64,000 nucleotides of DNA from Acanthaster planci (taxonomy: Eukaryota > Echinodermata > Asteroidea > Valvatida > Acanthasteridae). Below are positions 18,440-30,900 of the stretch, piece by piece. The position numbers and the translations under genes are program-made. Every line of letters starts with the position of its first letter. Positions within the stretch are counted from its first letter, which is position 1. The DNA lies in NCBI RefSeq assembly GCF_001949145.1, contig NW_019091452.1, positions 762,788 to 826,787 on the forward strand, in the 5' to 3' direction. Under the pieces are notes generated by a model. The model saw only the letters and a list, made by a program, of their open reading frames with translations. It was not told where the DNA came from and ran no database searches.

Positions 18440-19257
18440 ACACGCTCTTCATTTGGGTCAAAAAGGAGAAAGAGAGAGATAGCCGACTTTTAAACTGGGT
18501 TTTTAAACCATGCCGCATTCGCTCAGAGCCGCAGGTATGGAAGATGAAATTAATCGTCATTAATGATGGGCGGTGTTATTGCTGCTTTGATTACGTGCCT
18601 CGTGCCTCGGATTGCGCATTCGGTGCATCTCCATTTCGAGCATTGTCCAGGGATGGGTAAGGCTCTCCACACCCCGTCTGTCGGGACACCAGAACTTGCG
18701 CAATACTCCGGTTGCGACATCAATGGCCTACTGGCATGAGTGTCGTGTTGCCAAGTAGGGACCAAGCCTTAAATATTCACGCTACATAACCGGCGCCAGC
18801 ATTCCTTCATTTTTGTGGAGTTAAGAAATCTCTGATTTTTTTTTCGAACTGGAATCACAATTCAAGGTTGGATTCTTATTGATGCACTTTTTTCGATAGT
18901 TGTTCCGGCCCTCTTCCTTTTGCTTCATATGCCACTATAACCCAATCACAGGCGACAAGTTGTCAGCCTATTTCGCCGAGCAAAAGTGACGAGATACATA
19001 TTGCACCAAGACGTAAGTTTTTTATGAAGCAATCCTAGCTGCATTTTCACGCAGAAATGTTGTACTGAATCTTCTTCTCCAGTTAACCTTTATTTTTCCT
19101 CACGTTCTACTCGAGGCTAAGGTAATGTCTTGTAGATGCCGTGCCGTGCAAAAAGACGGGGCGAAAACACTTGCTTTTATAGTCTCTAAAACAAACGGTC
19201 TGCTTACCAAAGCAGAGATTTTATGAACTGTATGAACTGAACAGCAGGTGTAACCAT
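18440..19257 (-). pseudogene. Broken 5' duplicate of the DUF4773-type gene
   Basis: Colinear similarity to 15397-16133, covering the start of exon 2, all of intron 1 and exon 1. Matching landmarks on the plus strand are GCTCTTC followed by AGAGAG and AGCCGA; GCCGCATTC followed by AGAGCC; GTGCCTC; CAGAACTTGCGCA; and the exon 1 donor region (minus strand GTAAGCAGACCGTTTG against GTAAGTGGACCGTTCG). Exon 1 of the copy, 19257-19208, is 50 bases rather than 63 and ends in the wrong phase. The exon 2 acceptor is not kept, and exons 3-5 were not found nearby. A partial duplication that has decayed is inferred. Confidence 0.75.
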
Positions 19258-19820
19258 GGCGGACTTGTCTCTGATAAGATGGACGCTCGCGAAGGGGGTT
19301 AAAAGATAGAAAGTTAAGAAAAACGGCGTTTATATTAAAAACCAGGAAAACTGACGATCGGCCACTCTGGCAGGGCAGTTAGTCAGAGGGAACACGTATC
19401 AAATTTAATGATGAAAAATGTAAATTAAAACAATTTAAACGTATAAATCTTATTTGAGTATGAGCAGATGGGCAAATGACATTTTGTATGAATGTTCCGT
19501 CTGTTTTTGTTGATTGTGAAATATGTTCTTTTAGGTTGTAGCTGCAATGGAGTTTTCTTGGACGCAATTTTTCCTCAGCTTTGCATACTTCTTCAATGTA
19601 TAAAACTCTCTTAATTCCCTATTTGGTTTAAATGCATTGAAAAGCGAAAGCTTTTCGACGAGTAAAATAAATTATCCATGCTCTCGCATACAGCAAAAGT
19701 CATCTAGGGAAGACATGGCTCAGTGAATAGGTGTTTCTGCTCAAAATGTAAACCCAGAATTTACATACTGAAAACATTTCTGAGAAAGAGATTGATTCTT
19801 GCTAATTGCTGTAAACAACA

Positions 19821-19822
<2 letters not shown>

Positions 19823-19875
<53 letters not shown>
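19823..19875. repeat. (AG)n microsatellite
   Basis: Uninterrupted AG dinucleotide run of about 26 copies. Confidence 0.98.
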
Positions 19876-19878
<3 letters not shown>

Positions 19879-21704
19879 TGAGTCTAGTAAATCTATGAAT
19901 ATGCAGGACTTCTTTGTGTACAAGCCAATGCTGCATTCAGGCTTCTTCTTAGATATGGAAATAAATGGATTGGAAATGAAATACCCATTGGCATAAGAAC
20001 CCAAAAGGTGGTTAAATATCTTTTAAATTAAATAGTGAAACAGAAGTTGAGAATAAGGGTAACTGAGATACAAAGGTTAATTTCGGAGGTTTGTACTCGA
20101 AAAACATTGATTGCAGCTCCCCTCTAAGGCGACATAAGTGCTCAAAATGGAAAGAGTGATACCTAATAGCTAAACCTACACACGTTTTGGCTCCGTGAAT
20201 GGCGTAAACAGGGGTATATATCCCCTCCACTTTTTGAGGTAGGGGTTAGGCTATTGAATCACCCCCCAACCAATTTTGTGTTGAGCAAAAATCATTAAAG
20301 TGGATTGTGAAAAACCTTCCAGACTTTCAAGGTTAAAACGTATTCATTATCATCCAAAGGAAAACATTTTGTAAAAGCTAGAACTATGTCATTCTGAATA
20401 CATATTAAAGATTACATCAATATCAGGGACATCAACCTTTATATATAGTCATATGGTGCCACCCATTGCTTTACAAATTTTCATGGCCAGGCAAGTAACG
20501 CCCCCCCCCCCCGTTTCCCACAGGAATTTTCTGGCACAAATTTACGCCACTGCCACCGTGAGTAGTGTATTTTCTGAATCAAGATTTGCATTTTTGAATC
20601 TTGATGTCAACCCGAAGGTTGGCGAGGCACGTTTGAAACAGCGCCCGAATTCCGCTCCCCGAGCCCGTATTGCTCTGGGCCCAATTCAAAATGAATTTGA
20701 GGCAACTTTCCAAAAATGCGTCTTTAGGTGCATCGTTGGAAAAGGCCTTCTTTTGTAGTTTTCTTTAAAAATACTGCTGGTTATGACCTCACAGGGAGTT
20801 TAGTCCTGTAACTATCTTACGCCATTTATGCTTCTCAGCAACATTTTTCATCATTTTTTTTTGATGGCTGCAAATGATGAAGCGTACCTTTAAACTACAT
20901 TGGCATTGATCATAAAAATGTATGGCACTTGAGCTTAACGTTGGCTAAAGCAACGCTAACAAAAACAAAACAAAAACAAAAGCTTGTACATCGTTTAATG
21001 TGGTACATTAGTCAATGATACCTTTCCAAATTATCAAAGGTTGACAAACTATCTGTCAAGAAGTATTTTGTGGACATCCAACAGCGAAGGGAGAAAACGG
21101 CGATTTCCCACCCGAACTAAACCATGGTGCATTTGTTTTATCACATCTCATAAAACACTCGCTGTGACAAATCCAGCCATCAGAAAAGCGGTCCAGCAAC
21201 ATTTATCGTGAAGCATTGCAGCCAGGGCGATTAGCGTGCGTGTATGTTTCACCAGGAAAACGGGTCTACTCCAGATTAATATTAAACTATTCATCAGAGT
21301 TGCCCGAGGTAAGCTGCGTGATGGTTGACCTATTTGCATGCATGCTGGCCTTTGTGTTGATCTTGGCGGTGCGCATTAATTTCGTACATCTTGTATATGT
21401 CATATTCATTTGTTCATGGTTAAAAAAAAGAGCCGTCACCAAGTAATGGATGACTCGAACAAAGCACTGACTGTTTTTACTGCCTCCAGATGTTGATTGA
21501 TCATCTTTCAAGCTTCGTTGCCCATCCACGTCAGCCTATAGGTGCACTTCCACCAAATATCACCAGAATCGGGCGATAGAGAAATAAATAAATAAAAGGG
21601 GTCGGTCCAATTCACATTATGGAGTCATCCAGTCGCCTTCCCTCAGGTACCTCAATAAGTATGTCAACATTCATTAAGCTTTACATTGATGACTAGATTA
21701 AGCC

Positions 21705-21795
21705 GCAGTCATTAACGCAATGTGGGTATCACCGAAAAAGTCATTTCTTTGCAGTCATTAACGCAATGTGGGTATCACCGAAAAAGTCATTTCTC
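21705..21795. repeat. 46-base direct tandem duplication
   Basis: Two nearly identical 46-base units in direct contact, each beginning GCAGTCATTAACGCAATGTG, starting at 21705 and 21751. The near identity implies a recent duplication. Confidence 0.95.
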
Positions 21796-22548
21796 TGTTA
21801 GTACCATGATTTTTTTGTTCTACACGTTATTGTTTATATTATGAGCAACAGGGCGGGCCTTAGTTATTTCTGAGAACCGGTACATTTTACAGCTGATCGG
21901 GGCATTACAGCAGAGTTGAGGATGATGGTCAATACTTTTGGCCCAGCCAATCACTAACAGCCATTTATTCTCAACCAGATGTTCCTTGCATGATGGCAAT
22001 CCGCGCAACTCCTCGGCGTGTTATTTGGCATAGATGAAGGTCGCGTGAGCTCCGCTGTGATACAGTCAAGACGAGTAAAACAACCCACAAGAATACGCAC
22101 TGCTGGGCAAACCACGTCGTTTTCACGTTGGAAAGGGGTGAGTCGTGAATTATACTGAGGTATTGTTCCTTCGGAATCGAATAATTTATTGCTTGAAGTA
22201 ATGCACCAAAGCTTTGATTGACAAGACTGCATTTCTCCTTAACATTATGAGCCTCCATGGCAAGCCATGAGAGGCGCACACCATTTCTACCACGGAATTC
22301 CCATCCGTTAGGTGGTAATATTAATTTAACGTGCAAGAATTCTTCAATAGTTGGAAACTCTCTTATTTATTTTTAGTCTTCTGGGCCGTTGTAAAAAGGT
22401 CACGCCCAGAGAGTTATGTGAGAAAGTCATATTCCGCACGTACATGAAGCGTATACATGTACGTAGCCGTCGTTAAGAACGAGGAAAGTTTGAAGATCGA
22501 GACATACAAGGACAGTTGGGTTAAAGGTTGCGCATCGATATCAAGATC

Positions 22549-22648
22549 TGTTTTTGTTTGTTTGTTTGTTGGGGTGTTTGTTGGGGTGTTTGTTTGTTTG
22601 TTTGTTTGTTGGGTTGTTTGTTTGTTTGTTTGTTTGTTTGTTTGTTTT
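22549..22648. repeat. (GTTT)n microsatellite with GGGGTGTTT variants
   Basis: TTTG tetranucleotide tract interrupted by TTGGGGTG and TTGGGTTG variants. Confidence 0.95.
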
Positions 22649-24824
22649 TTGAAAAGAAAATTTGAAATTCTTCAGTGCAACTTGTAGGCTAACAATGTGT
22701 GAATGGGAAAGGCGCTTCGTTACTAATTGTTCTCCCAAGCATGTGTACTTACGGAGGGAGATGTGCTGGAAATAGTTGTTTTGTTTTAGATAATTACGCC
22801 AGAAATGACAACATGGAGCCGTACACTTCCAAGGGAATCGAGATGTTTTTTTGGGAATTTTTGTGGGTGCAATGAGCAAGAACCTGAACGATGTATATAA
22901 CACATTTCATATTGGTGAACATATGCGCTTAATGTTAATTGAAAGAGTGTTTGTCACCCGAAAGGAACCGTGTAACTCATGTAGCCACGTCAGAAGGTTG
23001 TCCTTCTTAGCAAACAACAACTGATGATTTTAAAAGTAAAGTAATTCAAACACAGAAAATTTTACCATCAATGCTTCAAGGCAAGAGTGAAAGGGCGGAC
23101 CGATGAAACATTAGTTTTTATTATTCCGAAATTTTGGTATGCTCTAAAAATGTTGAGCTTTTTTGTATAATCACAAAATTTTGTTCTTTTTGCTGTCGTT
23201 TATGTTGGACTTGTTCTTGTTCTTCTTGCTCGCTTTGGCTGTCGTTCTTCCGTTCTCTAATTCTTCATGCCGTTATTATTGTTACTGTTGGTCTTGCTCT
23301 AAAAGTCAGAGGAAATATATTTTACTTTGGTTATTATTTTTTTAAATTTCTTTTAATTTTTCCCCATTATTTTTCGCGGATTATTTTATCATCGTAATTT
23401 CCTTGTGTTTTGTAGCTTTTCTTCTTCTGCTTCTTTTTGTTCTCGTCGTTTGTGCCGCTGCATGGTCGTCGTTTTTTGCGATTTTTTCCTTCTGTCTGCT
23501 GATGGTCTTATGCTCATGGTTCACATCGTTCCTATTTTGGCCTCGATGGTCCCATATTCAGTTGTTGGTGAAACGTGGCAAAGTGCGGGAACAATACGTG
23601 ACAGCATTTGCGTGAATTTGAAAGAACCTTGGGTTTTGCTTTAATACTAGTAGATAAAGGGCCACGACAGTTTTCAGCATGTTCAAAACCGTCGTGGCAT
23701 AGCCGCGATTCTTCACAACGTGTGAAGGTCCTAGTTAATCTTAATTCGATTTGGTCACTGTATAAATTGCATGTAACGTCCCTGCTCGAGTTTCACCGAA
23801 GAGTAACAGTCAGTAGGGAGGTGTATTCGGGTCCTGTGTTCGCGACACATCATGATCAGTACGTCTGCGGTTAATCGGGGTACATGTACATGGTAGGTAG
23901 AAGCGTAGTTATAGACTTTATGATTACCTGCTTGAAATCCTGTAGGAAAAAGATTGTAGTTGGTCTGCTTTTTTGTTTTGGATAATTTTGTTCAGGTATT
24001 TTCTTTGAAATTTTCCCTTTATATTTTGTTATTCCTACTGTTTTTAGCTTTAGTTTCTTGATGTTTTTGATCTTGTTAATCTTGCTCGTGTCGCTCCTGT
24101 CGTCGTGTTTCTCTCTTGTAAAGTCATTGAAAGTTTAATTTAAAGTTAACCATCAACCATTCAAGACAATCTGTGCGAGGACAGACCAACGAAATTTCAG
24201 TCTTTGTCTATCAGAAATTGTTGCATGCCGTATGAAATTTTGAGCCGTTTTTGTTTCTCAATCACAAATGTTTGTTCTGTTTTCGTTGACTTCGTTGTTT
24301 TGTTCTTGTTATTACTGTTGTTTGTTTGTTTATGTTGAACTTGTTCTCGCACTTCTTGCTCTGTTGCTCACCGTTGTTCTCTCGTTGTCTTATTGTTCAT
24401 GCCATTATTATTGACGCTGTTGGTCTTGTTCTTGGAAGCCCGAAGGACTAGATGTTACTTCGGTTAAATTCATGAGTTTGGGGGGAATTTTTCAAAGATT
24501 TTTTATTATCCTAAAACGTTTGTTTGTTGTTGGTTTCCTTGCTCTTGTTGTCCTTCACGTTCTCGTCGTTCTTGAGGCCGCGTGGTCGTCTCATTCCTAT
24601 TTTGGCCTCGATTTCTTTGTACAGCGTGGCTGAACGCGGACACAATGCATGGCAGTATCTGCGTGAATCTGAAAGAACCGCAGATGGTCTTTGTCGGTCG
24701 ATATTAAGGGCCACGGCAAGTTTGAACATTTCCCAAACCATCGCAGTGTAGCCGTAGTTTTTTGAAACGTGTGACTCTCTTAGTTAACCTTTATTTCGTA
24801 TGGTTTATTCTTAGGATCTTCGTA

Positions 24825-25399
24825 CAGGGCGTATCAAAAGAAAGGAAACCCAAATTCAACTGTAATTTAAAGGAAAAGTGCAGATTTCATTAAGCATTAT
24901 ACATGTTTGTCACTAGAAAGGTCTGGATGTCATCTTTCCAATGACACCTTGATCGTGTGCTCTCTGTCACGGTTGAACGAGTAACAATGCATTTTTAACA
25001 AGCAGTAAATCTGCACTTTGAAGTTACCATACACACACATTCAAAAGCACTTGTTTGTGTTGGCCTAAGCAGATGGGATTTCAAGCTATTCATGGTGACA
25101 GACAACTAAGATGGAAAGCTTGACCTGACGACGGACAGAGCACACTGTCCGAAACGTTGAGCCTCTCCGGTTCTTATCAGAACCACACAGACTCAAAAAA
25201 AGAAATACTGCAAGGTGTTTACTGCAAGCTTTCCATCTTAGTTGGCCTAAGCACATACACATGTGTCACAATAATTTCCACGTTAGCATCATCTTCTATA
25301 CAGTGTGTGCTAACATTTTACAATGCAAATTAATCAAGAAATTCATAGTTTTTCTATAAATTATAGTTGAATATGACATCCCTCATTTGATACGCCCTG
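24825..25399. mobile_element. Tc1/mariner-type MITE with TA target duplication
   Basis: The ends are inverted repeats: CAGGGCGTATCAAA at the left and TTTGATACGCCCTG at the right. TA flanks both sides (24823-24824 and 25400-25401). The 575-base body encodes no transposase. TA duplication is the hallmark of the Tc1/mariner superfamily. It interrupts the second copy of the T-rich tandem unit. Confidence 0.8.
25105..25242. mobile_element. Short inverted-repeat element nested inside the MITE
   Basis: Perfect 18-base inverted ends, ACTAAGATGGAAAGCTTG at 25105-25122 and its complement at 25225-25242. A direct repeat GTTGGCCTAAGCA occurs at 25059-25071 and 25241-25253. The interior contains GGTTCTTATCAGAACC, also found near 18112, so the element or its interior is repeated. 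Confidence 0.6.
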
Positions 25400-25531
25400 T
25401 ATAAACATTTGTGACCTTCGGTTGAAAACGTTACCTGTTCTGTTTTGTGACTACGTAGTACGAATAGATGTCTGTACTTCGTTGTAACACATGCCTGTAG
25501 GCCTATATACACGAATATAATGAATCGATTC

Positions 25532-25601
25532 TTAACCCTAACTCCCTAGGGCGTGTGCAAAATCATATTAAAATTGGAGGATTTAGGACTGTTAGGGTTA
25601 A
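25532..25601. mobile_element. 70-base TTAA-flanked miniature element, second copy
   Basis: Begins TTAACCCTAACTCCC and ends AGGACTGTTAGGGTTAA; related to 13201-13262. Confidence 0.6.
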
Positions 25602-26150
25602 TACAGTCAAGAGTAAAAACTGAATAATCATCTATTACTATGGAGTATTTTGAATCTGGTGGAGCAGAGGCATACTATATTGTACTAGATCGCAGCACAT
25701 CTTTGTGCAACCATAATTGACCTGCTCCATAAGTCGTGCAACATGTCTTTGGTATCCATAGTTTCACCGACGAATAACCGTCCGTAACCGCAGGGAGGTG
25801 CCTTCAGGGCCCTGTTTCGCAACATATCATGATCATAACATCCACGGTTAATCGGGAGCCGTAGCGTGATAGTGTTGGCTAGGTTTTTGGATTCTCTTCT
25901 TCAAACCCTGGGAATATTTACTGTTTTTTTGTATTAAATTTCCTGTTTCGTTTTCCATAACTTTATTTCATGTATTCTGTTTTCAATTATCCCTAACTTT
26001 TTTGGTTTTTCCTTTGTTTTAGTTCTAATTGTCATTTTTCCAACTTGTTAATCTTACCTGTCATCGTCTTTGTTTGTTTGATTTTGTTTCTTTTTTCCCT
26101 CTATGCTCTTAATCTTTTAAATTCTGCTTTGATCAAATCCATGCTGTTGT

Positions 26151-27976
26151 CAGCTAGAGTTTTTCTCTAGAGTGATTAAATCATTTGTTCCTGGGAGTAG
26201 ATATTCCCCCGTTGTGTAAGCAGCCAATTCATTATGTCTCCGGCAAGACAACACATGACTGCTTATTTCCGTTATTCCTGATAAATTGCACTGTAATACC
26301 CATGATATTAGTATTTACATTACGCAGTCGCCTCAGGGCATATTTCCTGATATAAATACATTACTTGGACAACAATTTCTACGGTTACCTTCTGTCAGTG
26401 ATGCATGCAATTCTGCCATCTCATTGTAAATTCACAATTCCCAGAGGGTGGCGCGTATGTGTTGCTTCAAACTTCAAACGAACACACGAGAACGTGAGAA
26501 CACACGCGTCAACTTACAAAAAGGAAAGAAATTATTTATGATCGCCATTCGCCAACTGGTCTCTGGCATTTATTCAAAGAATGAACTGAGTCATTTAGCT
26601 ATTTACAAATTGTCATTATGGATTCAACAGAACGTCAATTTAACAACAGTAAGTAATTGCAACTAATTTAATTCAATACATGTAATTCCTTGGCTGTATC
26701 ACACACTCATATCAATGTTTTAGTCAAGTGAATCAAGGACATGCCATCCTCAACGACTTTTAACCAGTCCTCATAAGACCCAGTTCTGCACCCAACATTT
26801 ATACAGCATAACCTACTACATTAAACAATTATAAAAGTAACGAAAATGCTCAGGCACAGCTCACAGGGATACGGGCTACACAAATGCATGTAAATAGATA
26901 AATTTCCGACACCCACCAGTATGTGTACATGTACTTTGGCAACAGAAGTCACGTTTCATTGTGATATGGCAGAACAGAAATAACCAATAGGGCAAGTTGC
27001 CTGTACGAGCAAGTACACGTTGTTGTTTTGTCTTAATGGCGCTTTCAGCAACTCAGGATATTTGCGCCAATACCTGTACGTTTATTCACACACTTTATTA
27101 ATCAGCATCCTCAACATGTAAGGGTGGGGGCCAGTTTTATACCAAGTGCCTGGTACGTACCTTGCCACTGGCAAGAATGTGAGGGAGCATCCCTCCCTTT
27201 ATAACAATGCAAGGTAAGTAATTATAATGTGAATAATCCCACTAGGCAGGAGTCACTCCACCCTAACCCACTGCCGTCCATTTCAGCATATGCAGCAAGG
27301 TATGAGACGNTGTATAGGGATTGGACATAGAAGAGATAAACATAATCACTGCGGTGGATGGGATTGGACATGAGCCTGGCCAACAATAAAATTAGCAAGT
27401 GCTGGTGAGTTAAATTCCTGGTGTGCACAGTGAAGTGAGCTACGAGTTGGCATAACAATTAAAGGAATTTGGAAGAGACGACAGTAGTTTTCGTTACAAT
27501 ATGTTGCATTGAAATGTAACTTTACAGAGACGTTTATAATGATTGCGTTGGAATGTATGCAAAAGTTTTGAGTTCTTGGGGAATGTATAATCTTCAGAAA
27601 AACACACTCTCGTCAGCTTTTTCAGGGTGACATACGAAATTGAGGATGTTACACATTTTTTTGTCAAGTTGCTCTAATTGTGGCAACTGGATACTTGTTT
27701 GTATATATTTAAGATTCTCCGTAAAAGCCGAAGTCAATAATAATGAAACAGATTTAAGTCCCCGTTATTCTGTGGCTTTTCAATATCATTCTTGCAATTC
27801 AAGAAAACGGGGAATAGATTACGGATAAAGGAGACCCTTAAAAGTTGAAGGAATGGTAGATCCTGCCAGTAACAGCGAACAACAATGATACTCAAAAACA
27901 GAATTTAGGAATATTTGCGGTTTCCGTTCTCCTTGAACGTATTCTACCATTGTCTACCCTCATAGGTGACTTCATA
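26151..27976. other. No gene recognised upstream of the receptor gene
   Basis: Presumed promoter and intergenic region of the receptor gene. No TATA box near 27977 stands out. A single undetermined base is at 27310. Confidence 0.45.
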
Positions 27977-30900
27977 ATGGGTCGCTGTGGTGTGTCCCTG
28001 CTTATTTTGCTCACCTTGGTGACTGTTTGCGCCTTTTCAAATGCAGGTGAGTTGAGGTTACAGGTGGAATTATTATGGGCAGTGCCAATGTATGCAGCTT
28101 TAGTAGGATCTCTTAAAGGTCTTCTCCACCAGTGGCACATAGATTCTCCCCGACGCACTTTCAAAAGCATTCGTTCAAAAATTTGATTCGCTCTTTTTGT
28201 TGTTGTTGTTGTTGTTTGTTTGGTTTGTTTGGTAGTTGACACTTAAGACCCTCATTGTCAATAAAGTAGGCTACTTTTTTGCAGAGTTATCTCGTGCTTG
28301 TACTGACGTGCCTCTGAGGGATGCAAACCATACCAAGATGATATCATCAACAGCCAGAAATCTGCTGGACCAGTCCTTCGGCCAGTTCCTTGTCTACTGT
28401 TGGAATGTTACAGTTGTAGAAAGGATGAGGTTGAAGGCGACGTGTCAATTCCATAGGACCTGGCCCCGGTCCATTTTCTTTATGGTGTCTGATGGCGCCC
28501 AACAAGGCCCAGGGTATTACGTCTACAGTGAATACTTTCCAGAAGAAATTTTTACCATGACACAGCAGCTTTCATTATACTTCTTCCTGGCAAACACTCT
28601 CCAGTCGGTTTCATGCAAGGTTCAACCTGATCAAGACAATTCCGGTAAGTGACACTTTTATGCTAATCTTCATCTAAAAGAGTGAACCTGCGTAATATAT
28701 TGGGCCGGTTCATTATTACACTCCCTCCCTCTTTATACAAACAACACAGGATTTACTTAAAGTTCGCGCAGTTTCATTCCGTATCCAGCCTTTAACCTTA
28801 AAAATGTGTCGGGACAGAATATGCACTATGGCGTTTGGGTACTTTTTTTTTTCAATAGCGCCATAGTGCATTTTTTCACGTACTTCTGACACCAATTTTG
28901 TAAAAATCAAAATACTGTTCTCACTTAGCGCCCATTTTTCCGACGCAAATTGGCCAACAATATAGACTTTTCAATTTATTCTACATCTGCTCCTCCTACA
29001 TCACATTTAGAGCATAATTACAGGATGAAGTGACAATTAAGAAGAAAAAATGTCATGTTTTGGAAGTGGGAGGAAAACATTCCAGGGAATATCCAAGGAA
29101 TCAGGCAGGGAATGAAAAACTAATCCACATGATGACCGAGGTGGGATTCGAACCCGGTTCGCAGAAAGAGCCAACCACACCAACCTGACTCCCCGTTCTT
29201 GATGCATGCGGGCCGGCACAGATCATGGAGACAGGGCTCATCAAAGTGCTTGATGAACATCGCCTCCCGGTCAGACGAACAATAGCAAACATTCCGAAAA
29301 CTCCTGATTACTGCCGGCAGCTTGGCCAGACAAGTGGGGCCAGTTATATTGTAGGAATATTTGTAAATACGGCAATGAAAATGATAAAAATAGAACACAA
29401 AATCTCAAAAACAACTGGGCTATTTATCACCCAAAATACGTCCAGAAGAAAGCGTTCGATATGGGAAACGACTGCACTTGAACTCTTCGGGTACATAGCG
29501 TAATAAAAGCAACTGCGCAAACATTAAATTTGAATTAATTATTTTAATTAACAAAGCATTTAGTATTCATCTTCCTATACTGCAATACACAACGTTTGTA
29601 GGGATGCCGATTACCAGCGAAAAACTGCGGCGATGATCATGGGATACAAAGGGGGCTTATGGACGTGAAAGAGGTAGTGCGTAGCAAGCCTTCGCTGCGC
29701 TCTGGCTATAAAGGCATGCCAGAAAGCGGTAATTGGCCAGATGTTATAGCCCCAGCAGTTTCAAACACCTGCTGTGTCCTTCCTCCTTGCACAAATGTAG
29801 CGTTGCACTTCAAATAACCGTAACAAGAAAGCCATGTATAACACATTACGTTGACACATATAACACGTTACGTTGAAAGTGCACACTTGTATTGACAAGG
29901 AGCGTCTTGTGTACCACGTTCATCAAACCGGGAGTGGGACTACCGAGTTATTTCATTTCCTGTCTCACCGACATGTGTGAAACACCTCTTTAACCAGAAA
30001 CTTCAGCAACACAAATTAGGAGAACAAATTGTCGGGTGGCGCCGTCCTTTTTCAATCTTTTGCCATCGATGGACTGAGGACTGTTAGGGTTAAATTGTTT
30101 TGGACAAGGCTAATGTCCGATACGGGAACACATATGTGTTTGGTTACGTTTGTTTGTTTTTTCATGGATTATGATCTAATCGTTCTCTAAATATTTCCCT
30201 CTCAAAATAATGCCATTGCACAGGGTAGTTTGAAGGAATCCATTAAGATTGTTTGCCCACCATATGCGACAACCCAATGCTGCTAAAGGACGACACCAGT
30301 GTTACGATACAAACATGAAATAATGAAATGAATAGTTTAAAAACTGAGAAAGAGTACCACTCAGAATAATTACCTTAGACGTCCTCAATACCATACCCTT
30401 TCTTACCCAACTCAACGCCATGCCCTTTCTTCTACTCAACGTCAAGCCATGTCGCCTTTTCCCCCCTTATTTTGAGCACACAAACTTAAAATAATGCTTT
30501 AGCTGTTACTTAATGATTATAGCCTAGTTTATGGGTTGTACCGATATCACACAATACGATTATTAATGTTGGATACAGCATTGTCATTTCGAAAGTTGGT
30601 ATTTTGTTTCAAAAGCTCTGCCCCTGGTGATTGATGAGATCGGGTAGTCTGAGACAAATACCAAACCATTTTGACTGTTTCAATAGTATCTTAAGGTCAA
30701 GTAGCCACTAATATCACTCAATCAAAAATCACAAATTATCTCGAATTTTGCAAACCAATGGTTTATTTTTATATATTGTCAATATTAACGGAAAATATCT
30801 GATTTGTTCAATGACTTTTTGTCTAATATTTCCGTAAACGTGCCGATTCTGAAAGCATAACATCACATTGTATTGACTGATGCCAGCGGTTTAAAAGGGT

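Larger units (their letters stand above)
19276..22540. other. No gene recognised; microsatellite and small repeats
   Basis: Intergenic, with the (AG)n tract and the 46-base duplication listed separately. Open frames at 20453-20758 (plus) and 21971-22336 (minus) are over 100 codons but have no recognisable domain or splice context. Confidence 0.5.
23036..26150. repeat. Two diverged tandem copies of a T-rich unit
   Basis: Copy 1 (about 23036-24110) and copy 2 (about 24117-26150) share an ordered set of blocks: CTTGTTCT/CTTGCTC-rich sequence, TTCCTATTTTGGCCTCGAT (23530 and 24590), AGGGCCACG (23659 and 24708), then GTTTCACCGA...GGGAGGTG...ATCATGATCA...CGGTTAATCGGG (about 23791 and 25763). Copy 2 is longer because it holds the MITE at 24825-25399 and extra sequence. 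No protein coding was recognised. Confidence 0.7.

Noticed and set aside
20453-20758. 101-codon plus-strand open frame
   Set aside because: Low-complexity proline stretch from a poly-C run; no family resemblance.
21971-22336. 121-codon minus-strand open frame
   Set aside because: No recognisable domain, no splice context and no coding bias that I can see; likely chance.
22541-22903. 120-codon minus-strand open frame with KQTNKQTN repeats
   Set aside because: Produced by the (GTTT)n microsatellite.
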